From assembly GCF_019443325.1 (NCBI RefSeq), contig NZ_CP080383.1, positions 1,302,001 to 1,366,000 of the forward strand: a DNA stretch of 64,000 bases. The letters are read 5' to 3'. Under the pieces are notes generated by a model. It was given only the letters and a program-made list of their open reading frames with translations. It was not told the DNA's origin and did no database searches. The first letter of the stretch is position 1. The number at the start of each line of letters is the position of its first letter. Source of the DNA: Cryobacterium sp. PAMC25264. Lineage in GTDB: Bacteria; Actinomycetota; Actinomycetes; Actinomycetales; Microbacteriaceae. This document shows, piece after piece, positions 28,654-36,831 of this stretch. A program made the position numbers and the translations under genes.

Positions 28654-29310
28654 GTGGCGCTGATCGACCTTTTCGGTGAAGACTCGCTCGCACAGGGCCG
28701 GCAGGTTCGTACCGAACCCATCCAGCAGCGCAGTGCGGCCCGTCTGACCGCCCTGCTCGACGCGGCTGCCGAGGTCGTCGACGAAGTCGGTTTCGACCGG
28801 ATCACCACCGCCATGGTCGCCGAACGCGCCGGAGCGTCCATCGGCACCGTTTACCGCTACTACCCCGACCGCGTCGCCGTGCTCGAGGGCCTGCGCGAAC
28901 GCGCGGTGATGCGCTACCGCCAGCGCGTCTCCGACCTGCTGAAGGAGACCCAACCGAGCACGTGGTGGGAAGCCGTGGACTGCGGAATCTCCGCCTTCGT
29001 CGACCTGTACCGGGCCGAACCCGGTTTCCGGATCCTGCACTTCGCCGACCGCGAGCGCGCCCAGGCCAGCGTTCCCGACGAGCTGGACTCGGGATTCTTC
29101 GCCAACCAGATCGCGGGCGTCCTGTCCGAGCAGTTCGGCCTCTCCGGCGGCCCCGAGTTGATCTTCCGCCTCGAGGTGGCCGTGGAAATGGCCGACTCGC
29201 TGCTGTCGCGTGCGTTCACCTGGAACAGCCAGGGCGACGAACGCTTCATCGCCGAGTGCCGTCGCATCATGCACGACTACCTCGTCGGGTTCTACGGCAC
29301 GCAGTCCTGA
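28654..29310 (+). CDS. TetR family transcriptional regulator
   Basis: This 218-residue regulator has an N-terminal helix-turn-helix (about residues 22-68: ITTAMVAERAGASIGTVYRY, then YPDRVAVLEGLRERAV) and a larger ligand-binding C-terminal domain with DCGISAFVDLYRAEPGFRI. The GTG at 28654 is chosen because AAGGAGGA precedes it by 4 bases; the frame is open further upstream. A TATAGT at 28594-28599 may be its -10 box. Candidate targets are its own promoter, the divergent App1-like gene, and the ABC transporter that starts 194 bases downstream. Confidence 0.88.
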   Translation: MALIDLFGEDSLAQGRQVRTEPIQQRSAARLTALLDAAAEVVDEVGFDRITTAMVAERAGASIGTVYRYYPDRVAVLEGLRERAVMRYRQRVSDLLKETQPSTWWEAVDCGISAFVDLYRAEPGFRILHFADRERAQASVPDELDSGFFANQIAGVLSEQFGLSGGPELIFRLEVAVEMADSLLSRAFTWNSQGDERFIAECRRIMHDYLVGFYGTQS

Positions 29311-29504
29311 TCGGCGTAGGCCTGAGCGGTCGAGTCCTGATCGGGACGTTCGCCTCTAGCGTGATCGACGTGGTCACCGGCAATCCGCTTTGGATCTGGC
29401 TCCGAACAATGGTTGGCTAGTCTCCTACGTACTTGCCCGCTTCCGTCCCCTCCGCACCCGGGGAGTGACGCGAGCGTCAAGCCGCTTGGAGGACCGAGCC
29501 AGCC

Positions 29505-30359
29505 ATGATCGAGTTTCATTCCGTCAGCAAGAGATTCCCGGACGGCACCCTGGCCGTGGAGGACTTCAGCCTCGTCCTGCCCTCGCACCAGACCACGGTG
29601 CTCGTGGGCTCGTCCGGCTCGGGCAAGACCACCCTTCTCAGGATGATCAACCGCATGGTCGACCCGACGAGCGGCTCGATCGAGATCGACGGTGAGGACA
29701 TCGCCACGCTCGCTCCGGTGAAGCTGCGCCGCGGCATCGGCTATGTCATGCAGAACTCTGGCCTGTTGCCGCACCGCACCGTCGTCGATAACGTCGCCAC
29801 CGTTCCGCTGCTGCGCGGCACCCCCAAGCGTCAGGCCAGAGCGGATGCCCTCGCCATGCTCGACACCGTCGGTCTTGACCGTTCACTGGCTGACCGGTAC
29901 CCCAGTCAGCTCTCCGGTGGCCAACAGCAGCGTGTCGGTGTGGCCAGGGGGCTGGCCGTGAACCCGAACATCCTGCTCATGGACGAACCGTTCGGCGCTG
30001 TCGACCCCATCGTGCGGGCCGAGTTGCAGCAGGAGCTCATTCGGTTGCAGAAGGACCTCGACAAGACCGTGGTCTTCGTCACCCACGACATTGAAGAGGC
30101 GTTCCTACTCGGCGACCAGATCGTCATCCTCCGTGAGGGCGGTCACATCGCCCAGGTCGGCACCCCCGCCGACATCCTCGCCCACCCGGCCGACGACTTC
30201 GTGGCCAGCTTCGTCGGCGCCGACCGAGGCCGCCGGGTGCTGCACCTCGAGCGCCACGGCGAGGAGGATGTCCTGGTGGACAGCGACGGCCGGCTCGCCG
30301 GGGTGCTCAACGACCACGCGGCGAGCCCCACGGTCGCCGGCACCGAAGGCGCCCGATGA
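29505..30359 (+). CDS. Glycine betaine/choline-type ABC transporter ATP-binding protein (OpuCA/ProV-like)
   Basis: This 284-residue ATPase drives an osmoprotectant importer. The Walker A is VGSSGSGKTTLLRMINRM (about residue 35), the Q-loop YVMQNSGLLPH is at about 82, the ABC signature QLSGGQQQRVGVARGLA at about 132 and Walker B ILLMDEPFGAVDP at about 156. H-loop VTHDIEEAF follows at about 193. There is no CBS pair at the C-terminus, unlike some ProV homologues. Its stop overlaps the first permease start as ATGA. Confidence 0.9.
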   Translation: MIEFHSVSKRFPDGTLAVEDFSLVLPSHQTTVLVGSSGSGKTTLLRMINRMVDPTSGSIEIDGEDIATLAPVKLRRGIGYVMQNSGLLPHRTVVDNVATVPLLRGTPKRQARADALAMLDTVGLDRSLADRYPSQLSGGQQQRVGVARGLAVNPNILLMDEPFGAVDPIVRAELQQELIRLQKDLDKTVVFVTHDIEEAFLLGDQIVILREGGHIAQVGTPADILAHPADDFVASFVGADRGRRVLHLERHGEEDVLVDSDGRLAGVLNDHAASPTVAGTEGAR

Positions 30360-31033
30360 CCTGGGTGCTGGCGAACCTCGGGTTGATCTGGGCGCGCACG
30401 CTCGACCATGTCGTGTTGAGCCTGCCCCCGATCGTGCTGTGCTTCGTGATCGCCGTGCCCCTGGGCTGGCTGGCCCGGCGGTACCGGGTGAGCCGCGGCA
30501 TCATCCTCACCGGTGCCGGATTGCTCTACGCGGTCCCGTCGCTGCCCCTGTTCTTCGTGCTGCCCGCCGTGATCGGCACGGGCCTGCGCTCCCCACTGAA
30601 CGTGATCATCGCACTGACCCTCTACGGGGTCGCCCTCATGGTGCGGGTCGTCGCCGACGGGCTGGAGTCCGTGGACGCCGATGTGCGCCAATCGGCCTCG
30701 GCCGTGGGCTACTCGGCGTGGTCACGGTTCTGGCAGGTTGAGCTGCCTTTGGCCGGCCCGGTGCTCCTGGCCGGGATGCGGGTCGTCGCGGTGAGCACCG
30801 TGAGCCTGGTCACGGTGGGCGCCGTGATCGGCGTGCAGAGTCTCGGCAGCCTGTTCACCGACGGTTTCCAGCGCGGCATCCAGGCCGAGATCATCGCCGG
30901 ACTCGTGGCGACCGTCGCCCTCGCGCTGATCTTCGACGGGGCACTGGTGCTGGTCGGACGCGTGCTGATGCCGTGGACCCGGAAGGTGGCGGCCGTCCGT
31001 GCGCCCGCCCCGGCGGAGGTGAGCGCCGCGTGA
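30356..31033 (+). CDS. ABC transporter permease, osmoprotectant uptake (OpuCB-like)
   Basis: This 225-residue inner-membrane permease has about five or six helices and the coupling-loop EAA-like segment VDADVRQSASAVGYSAWSRF (about residue 105), followed by QVELPLAGPVLLAGMRVVAV. It pairs with the next gene to form the translocation channel energised by the upstream ATPase. It overlaps both neighbours by 4 bases (ATGA and GTGA), so subunit synthesis is probably coupled. The exact substrate among glycine betaine, choline or carnitine cannot be told. Confidence 0.88.
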   Translation: MTWVLANLGLIWARTLDHVVLSLPPIVLCFVIAVPLGWLARRYRVSRGIILTGAGLLYAVPSLPLFFVLPAVIGTGLRSPLNVIIALTLYGVALMVRVVADGLESVDADVRQSASAVGYSAWSRFWQVELPLAGPVLLAGMRVVAVSTVSLVTVGAVIGVQSLGSLFTDGFQRGIQAEIIAGLVATVALALIFDGALVLVGRVLMPWTRKVAAVRAPAPAEVSAA

Positions 31034-31770
31034 ATCTCTTCGTCGACGCCATCGACTGGATCCTCGACCCGGCCAACTGGACTGGTCTGAACGCCATCCC
31101 ATTGCGCCTCGGCCAGCACCTGGTCTTCACCCTCGTCACCCTCGTGATCGCCTCAGCGATAGCAATCCCGTTGGGCTACCTGATCGGCCATACCGGACGG
31201 GGCCGCGGACTCGCGGTCACCACATCCGGCGGCCTGCGCGCCATCCCGACCCTCGGCCTGCTCACCCTCGTCGCCCTCTGGGTGGGCATCGGCGTCGTCG
31301 CTCCCTACGTGGCCCTGACGGTGCTCGCGATCCCGCCCATCCTGGCCGGCGCCTACACCGGGTTCGAGGCCATCGACCGGCGCACGGTGGATGCCGCCCG
31401 CGCTGTGGGCATGTCGGAGCTGCAGATCGTGCGGAAGGTCGAGGTTCCCCTCGGCCTGCCGCTCTTGATCGGGGGCCTGCGCTCGGCTACCCTCCAGGTC
31501 ATCGCCACGGCGACGCTTGCGGCCTATGTTGCCGATATCGGACTGGGTCGGTACCTGTTCGCCGGCCTGAAGAATCGCGACTACGCCGAAATGTTGGGCG
31601 GCTCGATCCTGGTGATCATGCTCGCCATGGTTCTCGAGGGAATCTTTGCGCTGATCCAACGGTTTGTCGTACCACGGGGTGTTTCGGGGCGTCTACGCAC
31701 CGGCAGGCCAGACGGCACCAGCACCACCACCAGCACACTTCGCACGGACCGCCGCACAGCTCTCCGGTGA
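31030..31770 (+). CDS. ABC transporter permease, osmoprotectant uptake (OpuCD-like)
   Basis: This 246-residue second permease subunit has a first helix at HLVFTLVTLVIASAIAIPLG (about residue 24). The EAA-like coupling loop is in IDRRTVDAARAVGMSELQIV (about 115) and KVEVPLGLPLLIGGLRSA follows. I chose the GTG at 31030, which overlaps the previous stop by 4 bases. The open frame reaches further upstream only within the first permease gene. A low-complexity Thr/Ser/Arg tail of about 30 residues ends the protein. Confidence 0.87.
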   Translation: MNLFVDAIDWILDPANWTGLNAIPLRLGQHLVFTLVTLVIASAIAIPLGYLIGHTGRGRGLAVTTSGGLRAIPTLGLLTLVALWVGIGVVAPYVALTVLAIPPILAGAYTGFEAIDRRTVDAARAVGMSELQIVRKVEVPLGLPLLIGGLRSATLQVIATATLAAYVADIGLGRYLFAGLKNRDYAEMLGGSILVIMLAMVLEGIFALIQRFVVPRGVSGRLRTGRPDGTSTTTSTLRTDRRTALR

Positions 31771-31811
31771 CACAACTACCGAACCATCGGTACCTGAGGA
31801 AGGACAACAGC

Positions 31812-32738
31812 ATGTTCACAATCACACGAGGCCGGCTCGCGCTTGTCAGCGCGGTCGCGGTTGGGGCTGTCGTAGCCCTTGCAGGGTGTGCATCCGGCGA
31901 TCCGCTGGATGAGGGAAGTAACAGCTCCAGCTCACCGGACACCATCGTGGTCGGCTCGCAGGACTACTACTCCAACGAAATCATCGCCGAGATCTACGCC
32001 CAGGCGCTGGAGAACGGCGGCTACACCGTCGACCGACAGTTCCGCATCGGCCAACGTGAGGCCTACCTGCCCGAAATCGAATCCGGTGCCATCGATGTCT
32101 TCCCCGAATACACCGGCAGCCTTCTGCAGGCCCTCCAGCCCGACGCCGCCGGCGGTACCGCCGACGAGACCTACGCCGAGTTGCAGGATGCCCTCCCAGA
32201 CGGCCTGGCCGTGCTCGACATGGCGGATGCCACCGACCAGAACTCCTGGACGGTGACGAAGGCCTTCGCCGACACCTACAACCTCAGCGACATCGCCTCG
32301 CTCACCCAGGTGACCGAACCGATCACCGTCGGGGGTAACTCCGAACTGGAAACCCGCCCGTACGGACCGACCGCCCTCAAGGAGAAGTACGGCATCGACA
32401 TCGCCGGCTTCACCCCGGTGGAGGACAACGGTGGACCGCTGACGGTCAAGGCCCTGGTCGACAACACCATCCAGCTGGCCAACATCTACACGGCCGACCC
32501 GAACATCGTCTCCAACGACCTCGTCGCGCTCGATGACCCCGACGGGCTGTTCTTCCCCGACAACGTCGTGCCCGTCGTCTCCGCCAAGGTCGACGACGGT
32601 GCCACCGAGATCATCAATGCCGTCAGCGCCAAGCTGGGCGCGGATGTCCTCGTGTCGCTGAACGCCCAGAGCGTCAACGACCAGGCCGCAGCCGACACCA
32701 TCGCGACCGACTGGCTGACCAAGGAAGGCCTGATCTAG
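31812..32738 (+). CDS. Osmoprotectant-binding lipoprotein of the ABC transporter (OpuCC/OsmF-like)
   Basis: This 308-residue solute-binding protein has a lipoprotein signal peptide ending in the lipobox LAGC (cysteine at about residue 24). The mature part starts TIVVGSQDYYSNEIIAEIYA. ALENGGYTVDRQFRIGQREA and the ligand region GAIDVFPEYTGSLLQAL are typical of glycine betaine/choline binders of the OpuC/OsmF type. It is the fourth gene of the transporter operon, 41 bases after the second permease. I chose the ATG at 31812, preceded by AGGAAGGA, over an earlier in-frame start. A perfect hairpin follows. Confidence 0.9.
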   Translation: MFTITRGRLALVSAVAVGAVVALAGCASGDPLDEGSNSSSSPDTIVVGSQDYYSNEIIAEIYAQALENGGYTVDRQFRIGQREAYLPEIESGAIDVFPEYTGSLLQALQPDAAGGTADETYAELQDALPDGLAVLDMADATDQNSWTVTKAFADTYNLSDIASLTQVTEPITVGGNSELETRPYGPTALKEKYGIDIAGFTPVEDNGGPLTVKALVDNTIQLANIYTADPNIVSNDLVALDDPDGLFFPDNVVPVVSAKVDDGATEIINAVSAKLGADVLVSLNAQSVNDQAAADTIATDWLTKEGLI

Positions 32739-32796
32739 CGGCTCAGCCTCCAACGGCTCAGCGGTGCAGTCCGCTGCCCGCTGCCCGCTCCACCGC

Positions 32797-32826
32797 GAAC
32801 GGCCCCGTGATTCCACGGGGCCGTTC
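32797..32826. terminator. Perfect hairpin terminator between convergent genes
   Basis: GAACGGCCCCGTG (32797-32809) and CACGGGGCCGTTC (32814-32826) form a perfect 13-bp stem with a 4-base loop. It lies 58 bases after the ABC transporter operon and 14 bases after the end of the convergent M56 gene, so it can stop transcription from both sides. Confidence 0.85.
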
Positions 32827-32840
32827 GTGCACCTGCGGTC

Positions 32841-33908
32841 TCAGGCGCTGACGAGCAGCACGGCGGGCAGCAGGATCAGCCCGGCCGTGGCCGCGACCAC
32901 GGCCCCGCGACCCAGCGGCGGGAGCACCCGGCCCTGCCCGAGCAGACGACGCACCCGGGGCGCCACCAGGTCGGCCGACCAATCGGCGGGGGATTCGATA
33001 CGCCGCCGGTCGCCCAGGCCGTCCACGCCGAACCCGGCGAGCGCGAGCCCGGTTGCGGTGGCTCCGCTCGGGGCGCCGCCGTCCGTGCTGATCCCGTCGC
33101 CGCGGCCAGGAGCCGAGCCGCCTCCCCGCGCGGATGAGGCGGCCGTGCCGTCGATGGGTGCCGTTCCGACCAGCGCTATCGCCGTGGCCAGGGTACGGTC
33201 GTCGACCACCTGCCTGGCCTGGTCGTCGGCGAGCATCTCCACGAGCAGAGCCACGGCGGTCTCGGCGCGGTTCGCGATCGGGAACCAGGGCAGAGCGCTG
33301 TGCCAGGACTTGAAGGCCAGCAGCACCAGGTGGTGCTGTTGCCGCAGGTGCGCGCGTTCGTGAGCCACGACACCGCGCAGCTGGTCGGCATCGAGCAGGC
33401 GCAGCAGCCCCCGCGACAGCACCGTAGCCGACCTCGTGGCGCCGGGCAGGCAGTAGGCCACCGGCGCTGCATGATCGATCACCCGGGTGCCGGTCTCGTC
33501 GAACGGCATCGGCTCGCTGAGCAGGGCGATGAGGGTGTGGTGCCGGCGCCGCTGCCGTTCCGCCCTGACGAACGTGGCGCCCAGGTTCAGCACCAGGTGC
33601 GCGGTGAGGATGAGCGCCAGACAGAGCGCCATGACACCGGTCAACGTGGAGCCGGCCGGCAGGGTACCTGCCGCCACGTGGCCGGCGAGGGCGCCGAGGG
33701 CCGACAGGGGAGTCGGCCCGAACGGGATCAGGCCGAAGACCAGGAGGGAACCGATCATCGACACACCGCCGGCCAGGGCGATGGACTGCCAGAGGGCCAG
33801 CGCGAGTCCGGGCGCGGTCGCCGGCCAGGCCGATGCTGCCAGCAGGATGGGCACCGGCCAGGCCAGGATCACGGCCAGGACCATCAGGGCCAGCGCACAG
33901 GTCAGCAC
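32841..33908 (-). CDS. M56 family metallopeptidase (BlaR1/MecR1-like, no sensor domain)
   Basis: This membrane zinc protease has helices at about residues 3-30, 40-62 and 80-100, and the catalytic HExxH motif in GVVAHERAHLRQQH. Conserved CLPGATRSATVLSRGLL lies just before it and a final helix at AAVVAATAGLILLPAV. In BlaR1/MecR1 systems this protease cleaves the BlaI-type repressor encoded next to it. There is no C-terminal penicillin-binding sensor, so the inducing signal is unknown. I chose the GTG at 33908, 17 bases after blaI; an upstream ATG at 33965 would overlap blaI. Confidence 0.85.
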   Translation of the reverse strand: MLTCALALMVLAVILAWPVPILLAASAWPATAPGLALALWQSIALAGGVSMIGSLLVFGLIPFGPTPLSALGALAGHVAAGTLPAGSTLTGVMALCLALILTAHLVLNLGATFVRAERQRRRHHTLIALLSEPMPFDETGTRVIDHAAPVAYCLPGATRSATVLSRGLLRLLDADQLRGVVAHERAHLRQQHHLVLLAFKSWHSALPWFPIANRAETAVALLVEMLADDQARQVVDDRTLATAIALVGTAPIDGTAASSARGGGSAPGRGDGISTDGGAPSGATATGLALAGFGVDGLGDRRRIESPADWSADLVAPRVRRLLGQGRVLPPLGRGAVVAATAGLILLPAVLLVSA

Positions 33909-33924
33909 GTCGCGTGCACCGTGC

Positions 33925-34308
33925 CTAGTCCGCTGATGGCGAACCGACGCTCTCGAGAAGCTCACGGAGCATCAGGGCCTCCTGCGGGCTGACGTCGCCG
34001 ATGAATCGCGCCAGCGTGGCCGTGCGGTCGGTGGTCGAGCCCAGAACCTCGTGCATGAGCTCGGCCGTGTGCTGGGCCCTGGTGCTCACGGCCGTGTACC
34101 CGTGCGGACGGCTGCCGCGGTCTCTGGTCACGAAACCCTTGTTCTCCAGGCGGGACAACACCGTGAGCACGGTCGTCGTGGCCAGCGGCTTCGCACCCGA
34201 GGCGGTGGGATCCAGTAGGGCGTCCCGCAGCTCGTTGGCCGACAACGGCCGGTCGCCGGACCACAGCAGGTCCATCAACAGTCTCTCGAGCACACCCAAA
34301 CTTCCCAT
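33925..34308 (-). CDS. BlaI/MecI/CopY family transcriptional repressor
   Basis: This 127-residue winged-helix repressor begins MGSLGVLERLLMDLLWSGD, then SANELRDALL, and TTTVLTVLSRLENKGFVTRD forms the recognition helix and wing. The C-terminal helices (AQHTAELMHEVLGSTT) dimerise. I chose the ATG at 34308 because TAAACT lies 7 bases upstream, with a GTAGAA -35 at 17 bp that overlaps an operator; a GTG at 34314 is also possible. In Mycobacterium tuberculosis the homologue controls blaC and the ATP synthase operon. Here its operators lie between it and cydA, so it probably represses itself and cydABDC. Confidence 0.9.
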   Translation of the reverse strand: MGSLGVLERLLMDLLWSGDRPLSANELRDALLDPTASGAKPLATTTVLTVLSRLENKGFVTRDRGSRPHGYTAVSTRAQHTAELMHEVLGSTTDRTATLARFIGDVSPQEALMLRELLESVGSPSAD

Positions 34309-34338
34309 GTGCACAAGTTTATCAAGCGAAACGGGTGT

Positions 34339-34355
34339 TTCTACAGCTTGTAGAA
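34339..34355. promoter_or_regulatory. BlaI-type operator 1
   Basis: TTCTACAGCTTGTAGAA is a palindrome of the form TTCTACA-N3-TGTAGAA, which matches the TACA/TGTA core bound by BlaI-family repressors. It overlaps the likely -35 of the blaI gene. Confidence 0.75.
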
Positions 34356-34363
34356 TAGTAAAG

Positions 34364-34380
34364 TTCTACAGCACGTAGAA
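34364..34380. promoter_or_regulatory. BlaI-type operator 2
   Basis: TTCTACAGCACGTAGAA is a second palindrome (TTCTAC-N5-GTAGAA), 25 bases from the first, centre to centre, so both lie on nearly the same face of the helix. It ends 21 bases before the cydA start, so a bound repressor would block cydA transcription. Confidence 0.75.
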
Positions 34381-34401
34381 ATCTCAGGTCCGGGAGGGCA
34401 C

Positions 34402-35811
34402 ATGAACGAGTGGCTTGATCCGTTACTCCTGTCGAGGTGGCAGTTCGGCCTCACGACGGTGTACCACTTCCTTTTCGTACCCCTCACCATCGGTCTCGTG
34501 ACAACCGTCGCGATCTTCCAGACCGCCTGGTACCGCACGAACAAGGCCAAGTACCTGCAGCTCACCCACTTCTTCGGCAAGATCTTCCTGATCAACTTCG
34601 CCATGGGCGTCGTCACGGGAATCGTGCAGGAATTCCAGTTCGGCATGAACTGGTCGGACTACTCCCGGTTCGTCGGCGACGTCTTCGGGGCCCCGTTGGC
34701 CTTCGAGGGCATCACGGCGTTCTTCCTGGAGGCCACCTTCATCGGTCTGTGGATCTTCGGTTGGGACAAACTACCCAAGGGTCTGCACCTGGCCACCATC
34801 TGGCTCACCACAGTGGGCAGCATCGCGTCGGCGTACTTCATCATCGCCGCGAACGCCTTCATGCAGAACCCGGTCGCCTACCAGATCAACGAGGTCAAGG
34901 GCCGGGCGGAGCTCACCAGCATCGGGGAGCTGCTCACCAACCCGATCGCCCTCGCAGCGTTCCCGCACACCATCTTCGCCTGCTTCATGGTCTCCGCCGG
35001 CCTGATCATCTCGGTGGCCGCCTGGCACCTGAGCCGCAACCAACACCTCGAGACCATGCGGCCCGCGCTCAAGTTCGGCCTCTGGATGATGGTCATCGCC
35101 GGAGCCCTGACCACCCTGATGGGCGACCAGCTGAGCCTGGCCATGGTTCAGGCCCAGCCCATGAAGATGGCCGCGGCCGAGGCTATGTACCACACGGCCA
35201 CCGGAGCCAACGCATCCTTCTCGGTCTTCACCCTCGGCACTCCGGACGGCGTCAGCGAACTCTTCTCCATCCGCATCCCCTACCTGCTGTCGTTCCTGTC
35301 GACCCACACCTTCGACGGCACCGTGGAGGGAATCAACAACCTCCAGGAGCAGTACGTCCAGCTGTACGGGCCGGGCGACTACTCGCCGATCATCTGGGTA
35401 ACCTATTGGTCCTTCCGCTGGATGATCGGTCTGGGCATCGCCCACATCCTCGTCGCCGTCGGCGGCCTCTGGGTCACCCGCAAGGGGCGCAACCCCAAGA
35501 CCTGGATCTGGAAGGTCGCGATCTGGTCCTTCCCGCTGTCGCTGCTGGCCATGAGCGTCGGCTGGGTCTTCACCGAGATGGGCCGCCAGCCCTGGCTCGT
35601 GTTCGGTCTGCTCAAGACAGCGGATGGCGTCTCGCCGAACGTGAGCGGGCTGGAGATCCTGATCTCCCTCATCGCCTTCACTCTCCTGTACGGCGCCCTC
35701 GCCGTCGTGGAGTTCCGGCTCATTCTCAAGGCCGTGCAGAAGGGCCCGGACGACATGCCGGTACCCGACGCTGTGTCCGGCGAAATCAAGCAAACGACCA
35801 CGGTCTACTAG
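34402..35811 (+). CDS. cydA: Cytochrome bd quinol oxidase subunit I CydA
   Basis: CydA carries the quinol site and hemes b558, b595 and d of the high-affinity terminal oxidase. The 469-residue protein has about nine membrane helices. It has the start LDPLLLSRWQFGLTTVYHFL with an early heme-ligand histidine, GMNWSDYSRFVGDVFGAPLA (about residue 75), HTIFACFMVSAG (about 192) and the GRQPW motif (MGRQPWLVFGLLKT, about 393). The Q-loop is of the short type. GGGAGG precedes the ATG. First gene of cydABDC. Confidence 0.96.
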   Translation: MNEWLDPLLLSRWQFGLTTVYHFLFVPLTIGLVTTVAIFQTAWYRTNKAKYLQLTHFFGKIFLINFAMGVVTGIVQEFQFGMNWSDYSRFVGDVFGAPLAFEGITAFFLEATFIGLWIFGWDKLPKGLHLATIWLTTVGSIASAYFIIAANAFMQNPVAYQINEVKGRAELTSIGELLTNPIALAAFPHTIFACFMVSAGLIISVAAWHLSRNQHLETMRPALKFGLWMMVIAGALTTLMGDQLSLAMVQAQPMKMAAAEAMYHTATGANASFSVFTLGTPDGVSELFSIRIPYLLSFLSTHTFDGTVEGINNLQEQYVQLYGPGDYSPIIWVTYWSFRWMIGLGIAHILVAVGGLWVTRKGRNPKTWIWKVAIWSFPLSLLAMSVGWVFTEMGRQPWLVFGLLKTADGVSPNVSGLEILISLIAFTLLYGALAVVEFRLILKAVQKGPDDMPVPDAVSGEIKQTTTVY

Positions 35812-35820
35812 GAGCTCACC

Positions 35821-36825
35821 TTGGAACTCAATATCCTGTGGTTCTGGATCATCGCCGCGATGTTCATCGGGTACTTCGTCCTCGACGGGTTCGACTTCGG
35901 CGTCGGCATGTCCCTGCCCTTCCTGGGTAAGGACGACACCGACCGCCGGGTGCTCATCAACACCATCGGCCCTGTCTGGGACCTCAACGAGACCTGGGTG
36001 ATCGTGGCCGGGGCGTCCCTGTTCGCGGCGTTCCCGGAGTGGTACGCGACGATGTTCAGCGGCTTCTACCTGGCCCTGCTGCTCATTCTGCTTGCGTTGA
36101 TCGCCAGGGGGGTCTCCTTCGAGTACCGTCACCAACGTCCAGAGCTCAAGTGGAAGAAGTCCTTCGACACCATGATCGTGGTGGGCTCAGCTGTGCCTGC
36201 CCTGCTCTGGGGTGTGGCCTTCGGCAACGTCGTGCGCGGCGTGCCGCTGGATGCGAACTTCAACTACATCGGCACGTTCTTCGACCTGCTCAACCCGTAC
36301 TCGCTGCTGGCCGGCCTGACCACCCTGCTGTTGTTCTTCACGCACGGCGTGATCTTCGTCTCCACCAAGACCGAGGGCGACATCCGGGTGCGAGCGAGGG
36401 CGCTGGCCATCCGGTCCGGCATCGTGACCATCGTCGTCGCGGCCAGTTTCCTGGTCTGGACCACGCTGGCGTACGGAACCCTCGCCTCCGGAATCCTCGC
36501 CGCGGTCGCCGCGGTGGCGCTGATCGCGGCGTACCTGGCCAACCTGCGCGGCAACGAGCGCACCGCCTTCGGACTCATGGCCGTGACCATCGGCTTCGCC
36601 GTGCTGACCCTGTTCGCGTCGCTGTTCCCCGACGTGATGCCGGCCAGCAACGACGTGGCCAACAGCCTGACCATCGAGAACGCCTCGTCGACCCCGTACA
36701 CGCTGCAGGTGATGAGCTGGACCGCCCTGATCGCGGCCCCCGTGATCCTGGCCTACCAGGGCTGGACCTACTGGGTCTTCCGCAAACGGATCACGCGGAC
36801 ACACATCGAAGCCGCCGTACACTAG
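35821..36825 (+). CDS. cydB: Cytochrome bd quinol oxidase subunit II CydB
   Basis: CydB is the second structural subunit of cytochrome bd. The 334-residue protein has about eight helices. It starts LWFWIIAAMFIGYFVLDGFD, followed by FDFGVGMSLPF, then GPVWDLNETWVIVAGASLFA (about residue 54), RGVSFEYRHQ and a late SSTPYTLQVMSWTALIAAP (about 290). The TTG start at 35821 follows GGAGCTCACC by a short spacer and is 9 bases after the cydA stop. Confidence 0.94.
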   Translation: MELNILWFWIIAAMFIGYFVLDGFDFGVGMSLPFLGKDDTDRRVLINTIGPVWDLNETWVIVAGASLFAAFPEWYATMFSGFYLALLLILLALIARGVSFEYRHQRPELKWKKSFDTMIVVGSAVPALLWGVAFGNVVRGVPLDANFNYIGTFFDLLNPYSLLAGLTTLLLFFTHGVIFVSTKTEGDIRVRARALAIRSGIVTIVVAASFLVWTTLAYGTLASGILAAVAAVALIAAYLANLRGNERTAFGLMAVTIGFAVLTLFASLFPDVMPASNDVANSLTIENASSTPYTLQVMSWTALIAAPVILAYQGWTYWVFRKRITRTHIEAAVH

Positions 36826-36831
36826 ATCGGC

